NCBI GenBank assembly: GCA_018715595.1
Contig: DVLI01000026.1
Coordinates: forward strand, 129,966 to 193,965
DNA from: Candidatus Caccoplasma merdavium
Lineage (GTDB): Bacteria; Bacteroidota; Bacteroidia; Bacteroidales; UBA11471
Direction: 5' to 3'
Length of the DNA stretch: 64,000 nt
The stretch's first letter is position 1; each line of letters opens with the position of its first letter. Made by a program: the position numbers and the translations under genes. Below are positions 36,963-45,934 of the stretch, one piece after another. A model generated the notes under the pieces. That model did not search any database. It was given only the letters and a program-made list of their open reading frames with translations, and was not told the origin of the DNA.

Positions 36963-37730
36963 ATGCTGGTACAATTTTTAGGAACGGGAACATCGACCGG
37001 CGTGCCGATGATTGGTTGCAATTGTGAAGTGTGCCGCTCGACCGATGCCCGAGACAATCGTTTGCGTTCGTCGGTGTGCCTAACCATCGGCGACAAAAAT
37101 ATCCTGATAGATTGCGGCCCCGATTTCCGCCAACAGATGCTGCGAAGCGGCATCGGCCACATCGATGCCGTGCTGCTTACCCACGAGCATTATGACCACA
37201 CGTCGGGGCTCGACGAACTTCGGAATTTTTCCCGTGACAATCCTATCCCGATATATGCCGAACCGAATGTCCTCGAAATCATTCACCAGCGGCTCTTTTA
37301 TTGTTTCTCGGAGCAACCCAAGCCCGGAGTAGCCCACCTGTCGCTCAATCCCATCGAGGCACTCTCTCCGTTCCGGATTTTCGATATTGAAATAAACCCG
37401 GTCAGGGTGTGGCATTACCGCTTGCCTATCATCGGTTACCGCATCGGCAATTTCGCATACATAACCGACATGCTCACGATGGACGAAGAGGAATATCCCC
37501 GGCTGTTTAATCTTGATACACTGGTTGTCAATGCCTTGCGCCATAAGCCGCATTTTTCGCATCAAAATCTCGAAAGCGCGTTGGCGTTTATTGCTCGACT
37601 TGCTCCGAAACAAGCCTATATCACACACATGAGCCATCAGATAGGATTGCATGCCATTGAGGAGAAAAGGTTACCCTCGAATGTGCTTTTTGCGTATGAC
37701 GGACTGACAATTTCCGTACCCGAAGAATAA
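36963..37730 (+). CDS. metallo-beta-lactamase-fold hydrolase (PhnP-like)
   Basis: The 255-aa protein opens with the PhnP-family start GTGTSTGVPMIGC (7-19) followed by a second cysteine pair (CEVC). The dinuclear metal motif HEHYDHT occurs near residues 74-80, further ligands are expected at the AYITDM and HMSHQIG segments, and the fold is complete. PhnP-like enzymes are cyclic phosphodiesterases. Homologues in non-phosphonate genomes are annotated only as MBL-fold hydrolases, and no phosphonate gene is near here. It starts one base after murB and is probably cotranscribed. The substrate is unknown. Confidence 0.88.
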   Translation: MLVQFLGTGTSTGVPMIGCNCEVCRSTDARDNRLRSSVCLTIGDKNILIDCGPDFRQQMLRSGIGHIDAVLLTHEHYDHTSGLDELRNFSRDNPIPIYAEPNVLEIIHQRLFYCFSEQPKPGVAHLSLNPIEALSPFRIFDIEINPVRVWHYRLPIIGYRIGNFAYITDMLTMDEEEYPRLFNLDTLVVNALRHKPHFSHQNLESALAFIARLAPKQAYITHMSHQIGLHAIEEKRLPSNVLFAYDGLTISVPEE

Positions 37731-37802
37731 ATTACCGTATTACGATGTTCCCGTGCTGAAAATCGGACTGAGCATGATTTTTCATTCCTGTTATCTTGCC
37801 TT

Positions 37803-38183
37803 ATGAAACAACACCCTTTCTCGATAAAAGAACGCCTGCATAGTTTCGTCTATGCTTTCAATGGGTTGAAATTGTTTTTCACCCGCGAGCACAATGTCCG
37901 CATACATCTTGTTGTAGCCATAGTCACCATCGGCATGGGGTTCTTCGTCGGGGTGTCGCCGATGGAGTGGGTGGCCATCGCCCTGACAATAGGGGTGGTA
38001 CTTGCCGCCGAGGCCGTCAATACAGCCGTTGAGTATCTCTGCAATTTTGTCTCTCAGCAGAAAGACCAACGTATCAAAGAAATAAAAGATGTTGCGGCAG
38101 GAGCTGTGCTCTTGTGTGCCATGGCCGCCGTTGTCGTGGGACTGATTATTTTCTTGCCCTACTGGGTGCAAATGATTCGGTAA
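37803..38183 (+). CDS. dgkA: diacylglycerol/undecaprenol kinase
   Basis: The small (126 aa) integral-membrane kinase has three predicted helices (about 32-50, 55-72 and 97-120). The DgkA signature EAVNTAVEYLCNFV occurs near 68-81, with the preceding NVRIHLVVA. In Gram-positive bacteria members of this family phosphorylate undecaprenol, and in Proteobacteria diacylglycerol. For a Bacteroidales species either substrate is possible. It begins 72 bases after the hydrolase gene and may end the run that includes murB, which would suit a lipid-carrier recycling role. It converges with the second recQ. Confidence 0.92.
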   Translation: MKQHPFSIKERLHSFVYAFNGLKLFFTREHNVRIHLVVAIVTIGMGFFVGVSPMEWVAIALTIGVVLAAEAVNTAVEYLCNFVSQQKDQRIKEIKDVAAGAVLLCAMAAVVVGLIIFLPYWVQMIR

Positions 38184-38261
38184 TGACGTCTATTGGCTTT
38201 TGGTATTGACTACTGGCCTATCACAAAGCCACAAGAACGGTTGTTCGAAACCAAATTCCAA

Positions 38262-40169
38262 TCATTTCTTTCCAAGAAAATACTTTTGGTTCTCTTCCCG
38301 TAGGAAACCTTCATCGACAAGATACCGAATGGCCTCAATGAGAGCGTCTTGTGTATATGGCAACCGTTCCAACATCTCGTTTATGCTCAGAGAATCCTTT
38401 TGCAGCAGGAGTTTGACCGAAGCCCAAATCTGGTCGAACAGGGTAGGCGAGAGGGTCGCATTTTTTTTCTTCTGACACACGTCGCAACCACCGCAATCCC
38501 CGGTATTTTCTTCGCCGAAATATTCGAGCAACAACCGCTCCCGGCACACATTGTCGCACATGGCATACTGTAAAATGCGTTCGATGCGTGCCGAAAAACG
38601 CTTTTTCCGCTCCTCGTAGGCCGAACGGGGAATTTCGAGATACTTCAAGGCTGTGCGCGAACGGGAGAAATAGATAAATGGCATTCTCTTGCGCGGAATG
38701 TAATGCAAGATGTGCAGCTTTCCCAAATAGATGAGACTCTCGTAAATCGTTTGTGAAGGCAATCCCGTACGCCGCTCGATGAGCGACTCCTTGATAAAAA
38801 TGTAATCGGCAAACAGCCCCGTATAGGAACGCAACAGGCATTGCAGTACCGTATCGGTATCGGCATCATCGACTTTGAGCCGGTAAAGCTCATCACGTTG
38901 CACCGTAACCATGACCCTCGATTGTGACTCGGCCTCTTCGACATACTCGATATAACCCGACTGTTCAAGAATCTTCAAGGCATGGTAGGTGGGTAATATC
39001 GGGAATTTGAAAACGCTGCAAAAGAGATTCAAGTCAAAATCCCGCACGGTGTTTATGCCGCTGCCCTCGGCTATTTGCAGGTAATTGCACAAGGCTTCAT
39101 ACACGCGCGTTATGAACTCTTTTTCCGGGAACATGTCGGCAACCCGCTTGTGCAACTTCGACTTGTCGGTCGGCGAGTAGAGCAGTACGGCATAGGCCGT
39201 GTTCCCGTCTCGTCCCGCGCGTCCGGCTTCTTGATAATATTCTTCGGGAGAACTCGGCATATCGAGATGGACCACAAGACGCACATCGGGCTTGTCGATT
39301 CCCATGCCGAACGCATTCGTTGCCACCATCACGCGAGAACGGCCCTCTTTCCAGGCTTGTTGCCGCGCCTCTTTCTCCTCGGGATCGATACCGGCATGAT
39401 AGAATTGCACCGATACGCCTTCGCGGTAGAGCAGTTCGGCCACCTCCTTGGTCTGCCTGCGACTGCGGACATAGACAATGGCACTGCCCTGTATGCGCGA
39501 AAGGATATAGACCAACTGCTGCATTTTGTCTTCGTTATAACGAACGACATAACGAAGGTTGGAACGGCGGAAACTCTTCCGGAAGACATTCTCGGCTCTG
39601 AACAGCAACTTTTCCTGAATGTCCTTCGCCACTTCGGGAGTTGCCGTTGCCGTCACTGCCAGTACGGGAATCTGCGGGATTTTCTGCCTTAACTCAGCGA
39701 TTTTCAGATAGTCGGGTCTGAAATCATATCCCCACTGCGAAATGCAATGGGCTTCATCTATGACCAATAAGGAGATGGACATGTCTTTGAGTTTGTCCTG
39801 AAACAAACTTGTCGAGAGCCGTTCGGGCGATACATAGAGGAACTTATACTTGCCCAGTATGCAGTTGTCGAGTGTGGTAATCATCTCTCGATAGGTCATT
39901 CCCGAATGGATATACGACGCTTTTATGCCGAGCCCACGCAACGTGTCGACTTGGTCTTTCATCAAGGCAATCAAAGGCGTGACCACGATACAAGTCCCGT
40001 CGAGATATAAACCGGGCACCTGGTATGTAATCGACTTTCCGCCACCCGTTGGCATCAGGGCAAGCGTATCTTTCCCTTCAAGAATCGACTTGATAATGTC
40101 TTCTTGCAAGGGTCGGAAGGTCTCATACCCCCAATATCGGTATAATATCTCGTGAATCTGTTGCTCCAT
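38262..40169 (-). CDS. recQ: RecQ-family ATP-dependent DNA helicase (second copy, short form)
   Basis: This 635-aa helicase is distinct from the one at 23256-25436. It has Walker A PTGGGKSITYQ (about 39-49), VIDEAHCISQWGYDFRPDY (near 134-152), motif VI QEAGRAGRDG and the zinc cluster CRERLLLEYF...CGGCDVC (about 539-561). It has no HRDC domain; the C-terminus is a short winged-helix-like tail. Such short RecQ paralogues are common in Bacteroidota beside a full-length enzyme. A strong promoter lies at 40227-40258. It is monocistronic and converges on dgkA, with no clear terminator in the 78-base gap. Confidence 0.94.
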   Translation of the reverse strand: MEQQIHEILYRYWGYETFRPLQEDIIKSILEGKDTLALMPTGGGKSITYQVPGLYLDGTCIVVTPLIALMKDQVDTLRGLGIKASYIHSGMTYREMITTLDNCILGKYKFLYVSPERLSTSLFQDKLKDMSISLLVIDEAHCISQWGYDFRPDYLKIAELRQKIPQIPVLAVTATATPEVAKDIQEKLLFRAENVFRKSFRRSNLRYVVRYNEDKMQQLVYILSRIQGSAIVYVRSRRQTKEVAELLYREGVSVQFYHAGIDPEEKEARQQAWKEGRSRVMVATNAFGMGIDKPDVRLVVHLDMPSSPEEYYQEAGRAGRDGNTAYAVLLYSPTDKSKLHKRVADMFPEKEFITRVYEALCNYLQIAEGSGINTVRDFDLNLFCSVFKFPILPTYHALKILEQSGYIEYVEEAESQSRVMVTVQRDELYRLKVDDADTDTVLQCLLRSYTGLFADYIFIKESLIERRTGLPSQTIYESLIYLGKLHILHYIPRKRMPFIYFSRSRTALKYLEIPRSAYEERKKRFSARIERILQYAMCDNVCRERLLLEYFGEENTGDCGGCDVCQKKKNATLSPTLFDQIWASVKLLLQKDSLSINEMLERLPYTQDALIEAIRYLVDEGFLREENQKYFLGKK

Positions 40170-40654
40170 GACGACGACACATCAGCGCCTGACCACAATC
40201 TGTTCAGGCATCGCTGCATACTTTGACAAAGATAACGAAAGAGGAGAGCAGAAGCAAACAGAAAAAGAAGTTTTCGAGTTTGATTATGCCAAGCCGCCTG
40301 TCTTCTGATACGATAGCGAAAAGGTAAACGCAGAGACATGATAGAAATATTTCTATGTACCCTTATTATTCTTACCTGCGTATTATGAAAGACGATTATG
40401 GATTTATATATCAAACGGGAAATAATATTTTTGTCAACACATCTTCTTTGAATAGCAACACAATCAGTGTCTATTTTTTGCGATAACTTACTGATGTTTG
40501 CGCGTCACTCGATAACTTTAAATTACACATTTCGTCTGTGAGTCACGCGTTTGCCAATCGCGTATTTTCTCAATCTTCTTTTCCTATGCCATACATTGAT
40601 ACACTTTACTGTATGAAACTTGGCCTACATTACAAAAAAGAGAGTCTGCTATAA
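40170..40654. other. intergenic region between recQ and the WG-repeat gene
   Basis: This 485-base, AT-rich stretch contains the recQ promoter near its left end. An imperfect 10-bp inverted repeat (CGCGTCACTC at 40501-40510 and its near complement at 40540-40549) has no T run. I find no supportable open frame, RNA gene or terminator here. Confidence 0.55.
40227..40258 (-). promoter_or_regulatory. promoter of the second recQ gene
   Basis: On the minus strand this is TTTG (40258-40255), exactly 20 bases, then TATCTTTG (40234-40227). It is a consensus promoter with a leader of about 55 bases. Confidence 0.65.
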
Positions 40655-41929
40655 TCACTTTTGCCCGTCATACTTGGTATCAAACCAATCTCCCCGGCTG
40701 TTGATATAGCCCTCTTTGCCGTTTAATTGAACCCGAGCTAAGCCATTATCAAAAGGGTATGCCCAATCGTATATGAAGGGAATTGCCGTATTACCCTGCT
40801 TGTCGATAAAGCCATATTTGCCATTTAATTGGACTGCGGCCAGACCTTCGAAGAAATACCATGCATAGTCGTATTGGCAAGGAATGGCGGCATTACCTTG
40901 GGCATCGACATAGCCCCATTTCCCATTTAATGAGACTTTTGCAAAGCCTCCATAGAAATCTTCTATTTCCTCATATAGACATGGGACAACCGTATTGCCT
41001 TGCCGATCAATGTATCCATGCTTGTCATTTAATATAACCTCTACGATGTCTTTATTAAAATCGTATACATAATCGTATTTGCATGGAATCGCCGTATTAC
41101 CCTGTTTGTCGATAAAGCCATACTTGCCATTTAATTTCACCCGAGCCAAGCCCTCTCTGAAGGAGTTTGCTTTGTCGTATAGGAAAGGAATTGCCGTATT
41201 ACCCTGTTTGTCGATAAAGCCATATTTGCCATTTAATTGGACTGCGGCCAGACCTTCGAAGAAATACCCTGCATAGTCGTATTGGCAAGGAATGGCGACA
41301 TTACCTTGTGGGTCGATAAAGCCCCATTTTCCATTTAATATTACAGCAGCCAAGCCCTCTCTGAAGTAGTGTGCACCGTCGCATTTGCACGGAATGACCG
41401 TATTACCTTGCTTATCTACAAAACCTCTCTTACCATTTAATTCGACCATAGCCACCCCATCATAGTGTTGCCATACATTGTCGTATTTACAGGGTATTAC
41501 TTCCTTGCCATACTTGTCGATAAATCCCCTTTTACCTTTTAATATGACCCTCGCCAAACCATCTTGGAAAGGCCATATTGCATAGTATTTGCAAGGAATC
41601 ACCATATTGCCTTGCTTGTCGATACAACCATACTTTCCGTTTAATTGGACTGAGGCCAAGCCCTCGCTGAAATATCCTGAATTGTCATATTTGCAAGGAA
41701 TCACCATATTGCCTTGCTTGTCGATAAAACCGTACTTTCCGTTTAATTGGACCGAGGCCAAACCCTCGCTGAAAGCTCCTACATAGTCATATAGGAAGGG
41801 AATCATTGTGTTGCCATGGACGTCAACAAATCCCCATTTTCCTGACGCGTTTTCTTTCCGTTTCAATTCCTGTCCGGTAGCGGATGCGACCAGCAGAAAA
41901 GCAAGAAAAAGTAAAAAAAATTGCTTCAT
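40655..41929 (-). CDS. exported WG-repeat protein
   Basis: The 424-aa protein has a signal peptide (cleavage near ATG-Q, residue 20). From residue 30 to 403 it consists of eleven tandem WG repeats of exactly 34 residues with the pattern GKYGFIDKQGN-x-x-IPCKYD-x6-F-x-EGLA-x-V-x-LN, plus a partial twelfth. WG repeats fold as short beta units and are found in many secreted or peripheral bacterial proteins; their ligand is generally unknown. I start at the ATG at 41929 rather than the GTG two codons earlier. It is monocistronic, with a promoter at 42046-42078. No neighbour suggests a function. Confidence 0.9.
   Translation of the reverse strand: MKQFFLLFLAFLLVASATGQELKRKENASGKWGFVDVHGNTMIPFLYDYVGAFSEGLASVQLNGKYGFIDKQGNMVIPCKYDNSGYFSEGLASVQLNGKYGCIDKQGNMVIPCKYYAIWPFQDGLARVILKGKRGFIDKYGKEVIPCKYDNVWQHYDGVAMVELNGKRGFVDKQGNTVIPCKCDGAHYFREGLAAVILNGKWGFIDPQGNVAIPCQYDYAGYFFEGLAAVQLNGKYGFIDKQGNTAIPFLYDKANSFREGLARVKLNGKYGFIDKQGNTAIPCKYDYVYDFNKDIVEVILNDKHGYIDRQGNTVVPCLYEEIEDFYGGFAKVSLNGKWGYVDAQGNAAIPCQYDYAWYFFEGLAAVQLNGKYGFIDKQGNTAIPFIYDWAYPFDNGLARVQLNGKEGYINSRGDWFDTKYDGQK
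40721..41842 (-). repeat. eleven tandem 102-bp WG-repeat units
   Basis: The coding repeat is 11 x 102 = 1122 bases with no length variation between units. Sequences starting near 40779 and 41187, exactly four units apart, stay almost identical over about 110 bases. Units at the N-terminal end (about 41571-41790) are near copies one unit apart. Confidence 0.85.
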
Positions 41930-42045
41930 ATTCACCCGTTTATTTTAACATGCACATTAGTTCCATAGAAATAAGCTCCCTTTGCTATAAACTATATCTC
42001 TACTTTCGTATAGCCAGCACAAGAACAGAAGATCTCACTAAGAAT

Positions 42046-42078
42046 CAAAGATAACTTGCTACGTTCCTACGTTCCAAA
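42046..42078 (-). promoter_or_regulatory. promoter of the WG-repeat gene
   Basis: On the minus strand this is TTTG (42078-42075), 21 bases, then TATCTTTG (42053-42046). It predicts a leader of about 110 bases. Confidence 0.55.
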
Positions 42079-42282
42079 TCTAATCAATAAATTTGTCGAA
42101 AGCAAAAAAAGAAGAAGATATTTACCTCTACCTGTTATGGTAAATATTATAATCAATCTTTTTATTCCTCGATCGCGTTACACACCTGCTTCCATCGTTT
42201 AACTTGGGGAGTTGTCAGTCTTGATGTGTCAGGAGATATGGTGTAATCTGTCGTTTTGGCAGTTTTTTCCTAAAAAAAAGTT

Positions 42283-42298
42283 TGGCATGGATTTCGCA
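42283..42298 (+). promoter_or_regulatory. candidate sigma-54 type -24/-12 promoter for groES-groEL
   Basis: TGGCATGGATTTCGCA places GG (42284-42285) and GC (42296-42297) exactly 10 bases apart, as the sigma-54 consensus TGGCACG-N4-TTGCA requires, with two mismatches. The predicted start near 42309 gives a leader of about 58 bases. No enhancer-binding protein gene is in the window. This is a candidate only. Confidence 0.35.
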
Positions 42299-42366
42299 CT
42301 AAGGAAAGTGTCTTTCTAAAAAAGAAAGAGGAATTGAAATTATAATTCACTTAAAAATAAAAAGAA

Positions 42367-42636
42367 ATGAACATTAAACCGTTAGCAGACAGAGTATTGA
42401 TCAAGCCTGCACCCGCAGAAGAGAAAACGATCGGCGGAATCATCATTCCCGATTCTGCCAAGGAGAAACCCCTAAGAGGTGAAATTATCGCCGTAGGTAA
42501 AGGGACGAAAGACGAAGAAATGGTCGTAAAACCCGGTGATACGGTATTGTATGGCAAATATGCCGGTACCGAACTCGAATTGGACGGTGAAAAATACCTT
42601 ATCATGCGTCAGTCCGACGTTTTGGCAATTCTCTAA
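42367..42636 (+). CDS. groES: co-chaperonin GroES
   Basis: The 89-aa heptamer-forming lid of the GroEL chamber. The opening [14 protein letters not shown], the mobile loop around [12 protein letters not shown] (about 18-29) and the roof and base strands ([21 protein letters not shown]) are standard. It is followed by groEL after 35 bases with no terminator, the usual bicistronic arrangement. Promoter use is uncertain because the normal Bacteroidetes -7 box is absent upstream and a -24/-12-like site is present instead. Confidence 0.97.
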   Translation: MNIKPLADRVLIKPAPAEEKTIGGIIIPDSAKEKPLRGEIIAVGKGTKDEEMVVKPGDTVLYGKYAGTELELDGEKYLIMRQSDVLAIL

Positions 42637-42653
42637 CTTATAACTTGGTTTAA

Positions 42654-44315
<1,662 letters not shown>

Positions 44316-44337
44316 TGAATGTCCATACATATAAAAC

Positions 44338-44377
44338 AGAAAAGGGAATGCGTTTTCGCATTCCCTTTTCTATTTTT
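44338..44377 (+). terminator. rho-independent terminator of groES-groEL
   Basis: Arms AAAAGGGAATGCG and CGCATTCCCTTTT flank a three-base loop and are followed by a T-rich run, about 22 bases past the groEL stop. Confidence 0.9.
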
Positions 44378-44435
44378 CCGCTTTTCTCAAAGAAGATGAC
44401 ATTATGCCTGTTCTTGTTGTCTGATGTCTGAAAGT

Positions 44436-44466
44436 AAAAAAGGCTGCAACCTTCGGCGCAGCCTTT
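44436..44466 (-). terminator. rho-independent terminator of mdh
   Basis: Arms AGGCTGC and GCAGCCT with a T run on the minus strand, about 20 bases past the mdh stop. Confidence 0.8.
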
Positions 44467-44485
44467 GTATTTGTCGATAAATATA

Positions 44486-45487
44486 TTATCGAATGTTGGG
44501 GTTGATTTTGTTCCACTCGCTGATGGCGGGCAGCACACCCATGGCGATTACTTCGTCACGGAGAGCGCATAGGTGCTCGTAGCTCTTTTCGAGAGCGGTC
44601 TCTTCTTCGGGAGTACCTTTGACTGCTTTGAGATGACAGCCGTCGGCTGTAATATCGGTTTCCCAAGCCATCATGATGTGATCAAACTTATCGTTCGACA
44701 CATAGGTTCCGGCCGGCCAACGGAACGGTTTGCCACCCATGGCGGCAGCAATCATTTCGACCGATACATATGCCGGACTTTGGAATGAAGAACGACCGCG
44801 CAAGGCAATGATATTGGCACCGCCTTTGGTTACTTTCTGTTGAATTTCGGCCCATTGTTCTTTCGACAAAGCTTCTGTACCGATAATCTCGGTCAACGGC
44901 TTTCCGTTTACTTTGGCCGTAGAGGCAAAGACAGCCATTTGTTCGCCATGACCGCCATAAGTGCGACAGTTCTCGACTGCGTCCATCGAGATGTGGAAAT
45001 ATTTGGCCAGTTCACTGCGCAGACGGGTCGAATCAAGTGCGGCCAACGTCGTAACCTGAGAGGGTTTCAAGCCCGAGTGCAGAAGAACGATAAGACCGGT
45101 AATATCGGCCGGGTTGAAGATGATGACGATATGTTTTACGTCGGGGCAATATTTCTTGACATTTTGTCCGAACTCTTCGGCAATAGCCGCATTTCCTTTG
45201 AGCAGGTCTTCACGAGTCATGCCGGCCTTACGGGCAGCGCCACCCGAGTTGATGATATATTTGGCACCGGTGAGGGCTTCTTTGATATCAGACGTATAGG
45301 TGATGTTCACCCCTTCAAAACCGCAATGATATAACTCTTCGGCAACACCTTCCAACCCGGGTGCATAGGGGTCGTAAAGACAGATGTTGGGAGTCAAATT
45401 CATCATGATGGCAGTTTGTGCCATATTGGAGCCGATCATGCCGGCAGCACCAACAATGGTGAGTTTTTCGTTCGTAACAAAATTCAT
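44486..45487 (-). CDS. mdh: malate dehydrogenase
   Basis: This NAD-dependent enzyme interconverts malate and oxaloacetate, part of the reductive branch that leads Bacteroidales to succinate and propionate. The 333-aa protein has the Rossmann start LTIVGAAGMIGSNMAQ (about 9-24), the substrate-loop arginines around ARKAGMTREDLL (about 85-96), the segment FNPADITG (about 124-131) and the catalytic His in TYGGHGEQM (about 176-184). It is the Bacteroidota-type sequence, which differs from E. coli Mdh. The gene is monocistronic, with a consensus promoter (45542-45572) and its own terminator. Confidence 0.92.
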   Translation of the reverse strand: MNFVTNEKLTIVGAAGMIGSNMAQTAIMMNLTPNICLYDPYAPGLEGVAEELYHCGFEGVNITYTSDIKEALTGAKYIINSGGAARKAGMTREDLLKGNAAIAEEFGQNVKKYCPDVKHIVIIFNPADITGLIVLLHSGLKPSQVTTLAALDSTRLRSELAKYFHISMDAVENCRTYGGHGEQMAVFASTAKVNGKPLTEIIGTEALSKEQWAEIQQKVTKGGANIIALRGRSSFQSPAYVSVEMIAAAMGGKPFRWPAGTYVSNDKFDHIMMAWETDITADGCHLKAVKGTPEEETALEKSYEHLCALRDEVIAMGVLPAISEWNKINPNIR

Positions 45488-45541
45488 AGTCGTATAATTT
45501 GTTTGTTATCAGTTTATTAACCTTTTACACATTTACCTTGC

Positions 45542-45572
45542 AAAGATACGATGCAGAAACGAATAATACAAT
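45542..45572 (-). promoter_or_regulatory. mdh promoter
   Basis: On the minus strand this is TTG (45572-45570), exactly 20 bases, then TATCTTTG (45549-45542). It predicts a leader of about 50 bases before the mdh ATG. Confidence 0.65.
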
Positions 45573-45630
45573 ATTATATTTACCAAAAGAAGTAAAAGAA
45601 AGAAAATAAGCAATCAAATAAGGCCGGCAT

Positions 45631-45662
45631 ATTGACAGGTACGGCCGGAGTTGTTATCTTTG
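45631..45662 (+). promoter_or_regulatory. intact promoter in front of a decayed acyltransferase
   Basis: ATTG (45631-45634), 20 bases, then TATCTTTG (45655-45662). It matches the active promoters in this window but now leads only into the pseudogene fragment. Confidence 0.5.
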
Positions 45663-45689
45663 TTGTCAAAGGTAAAAAACCGAGCAATA

Positions 45690-45855
45690 GGAAATGAACC
45701 GTTGGGAAAAAAGTTTGGAATAATGCCACAATCGGAGCCGGTGCCGTCGTTGTGAAAGATGTGCCGGAGAACGCGACAGTAGCCGGGGGGTTCCCGCCAA
45801 AATCGTTTCGTATAAATCACCCGGCAGATACATAGGAAATCGATGGATACATTGA
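45690..45855 (+). pseudogene. C-terminal relic of a hexapeptide (NeuD/LbetaH-type) acyltransferase
   Basis: One frame reads VGKKVWNNATIGAGAVVV, then KDVPENATVAG (45701-45789): the last turns of a left-handed beta-helix acyltransferase. At a run of six G (45785-45790) the frame breaks. In the next frame it continues GVPAKIVSYKSPGRYIG to a stop at 45853-45855. A further frame change lies before 45701 (IGNE then VGKK). The N-terminal two thirds are missing although a good promoter stands upstream, so an internal deletion plus indels is likely. Confidence 0.65.
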
Positions 45856-45876
45856 TGTTCCACAAGTGGATAAACG

Positions 45877-45913
45877 GCAAAGCCTACCTGTCGCATCGAC
45901 AAGTAGGCTTTGC
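45877..45913 (-). terminator. hairpin after phoH
   Basis: An inverted repeat of GCAAAGCCTAC and its complement around 45877-45913 lies 22 bases past the phoH stop. The T run is poor, so termination is possible but weak. Confidence 0.4.
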
Positions 45914-45934
45914 TGCATGAAAACAAATGGATTG

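Larger units (their letters stand above)
41930..42366. other. intergenic region between WG gene and groES (divergent)
   Basis: This 437-base AT-rich gap holds the WG-gene promoter (minus, 42046-42078) and a -24/-12-like site before groES (42283-42298). No TAnnTTTG promoter is found for groES. TGTCAG occurs twice (42213-42218, 42227-42232). No open frame is supported. Confidence 0.6.
45488..45934. other. intergenic region between mdh and phoH with an acyltransferase relic
   Basis: This 447-base gap contains the mdh promoter, a second well-formed promoter on the plus strand (45631-45662), the relic of a hexapeptide acyltransferase and a hairpin near phoH. No intact gene is present. Confidence 0.7.

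Noticed and set aside
40501-40549. Imperfect inverted repeat CGCGTCACTC in the gap after recQ
   Set aside because: One mismatch, a long loop and no T run; it is not convincing as a terminator or operator.
41079-41786. Plus-strand repeat-like frames (CLSIKPYLPFN) opposite the WG-repeat gene
   Set aside because: They are mirrors of the 102-bp repeat on the other strand.
40709-41860. CRISPR-like regular spacing in the repeat region
   Set aside because: The 102-bp period is coding and has no unique spacers; it is a protein repeat, not a CRISPR array.
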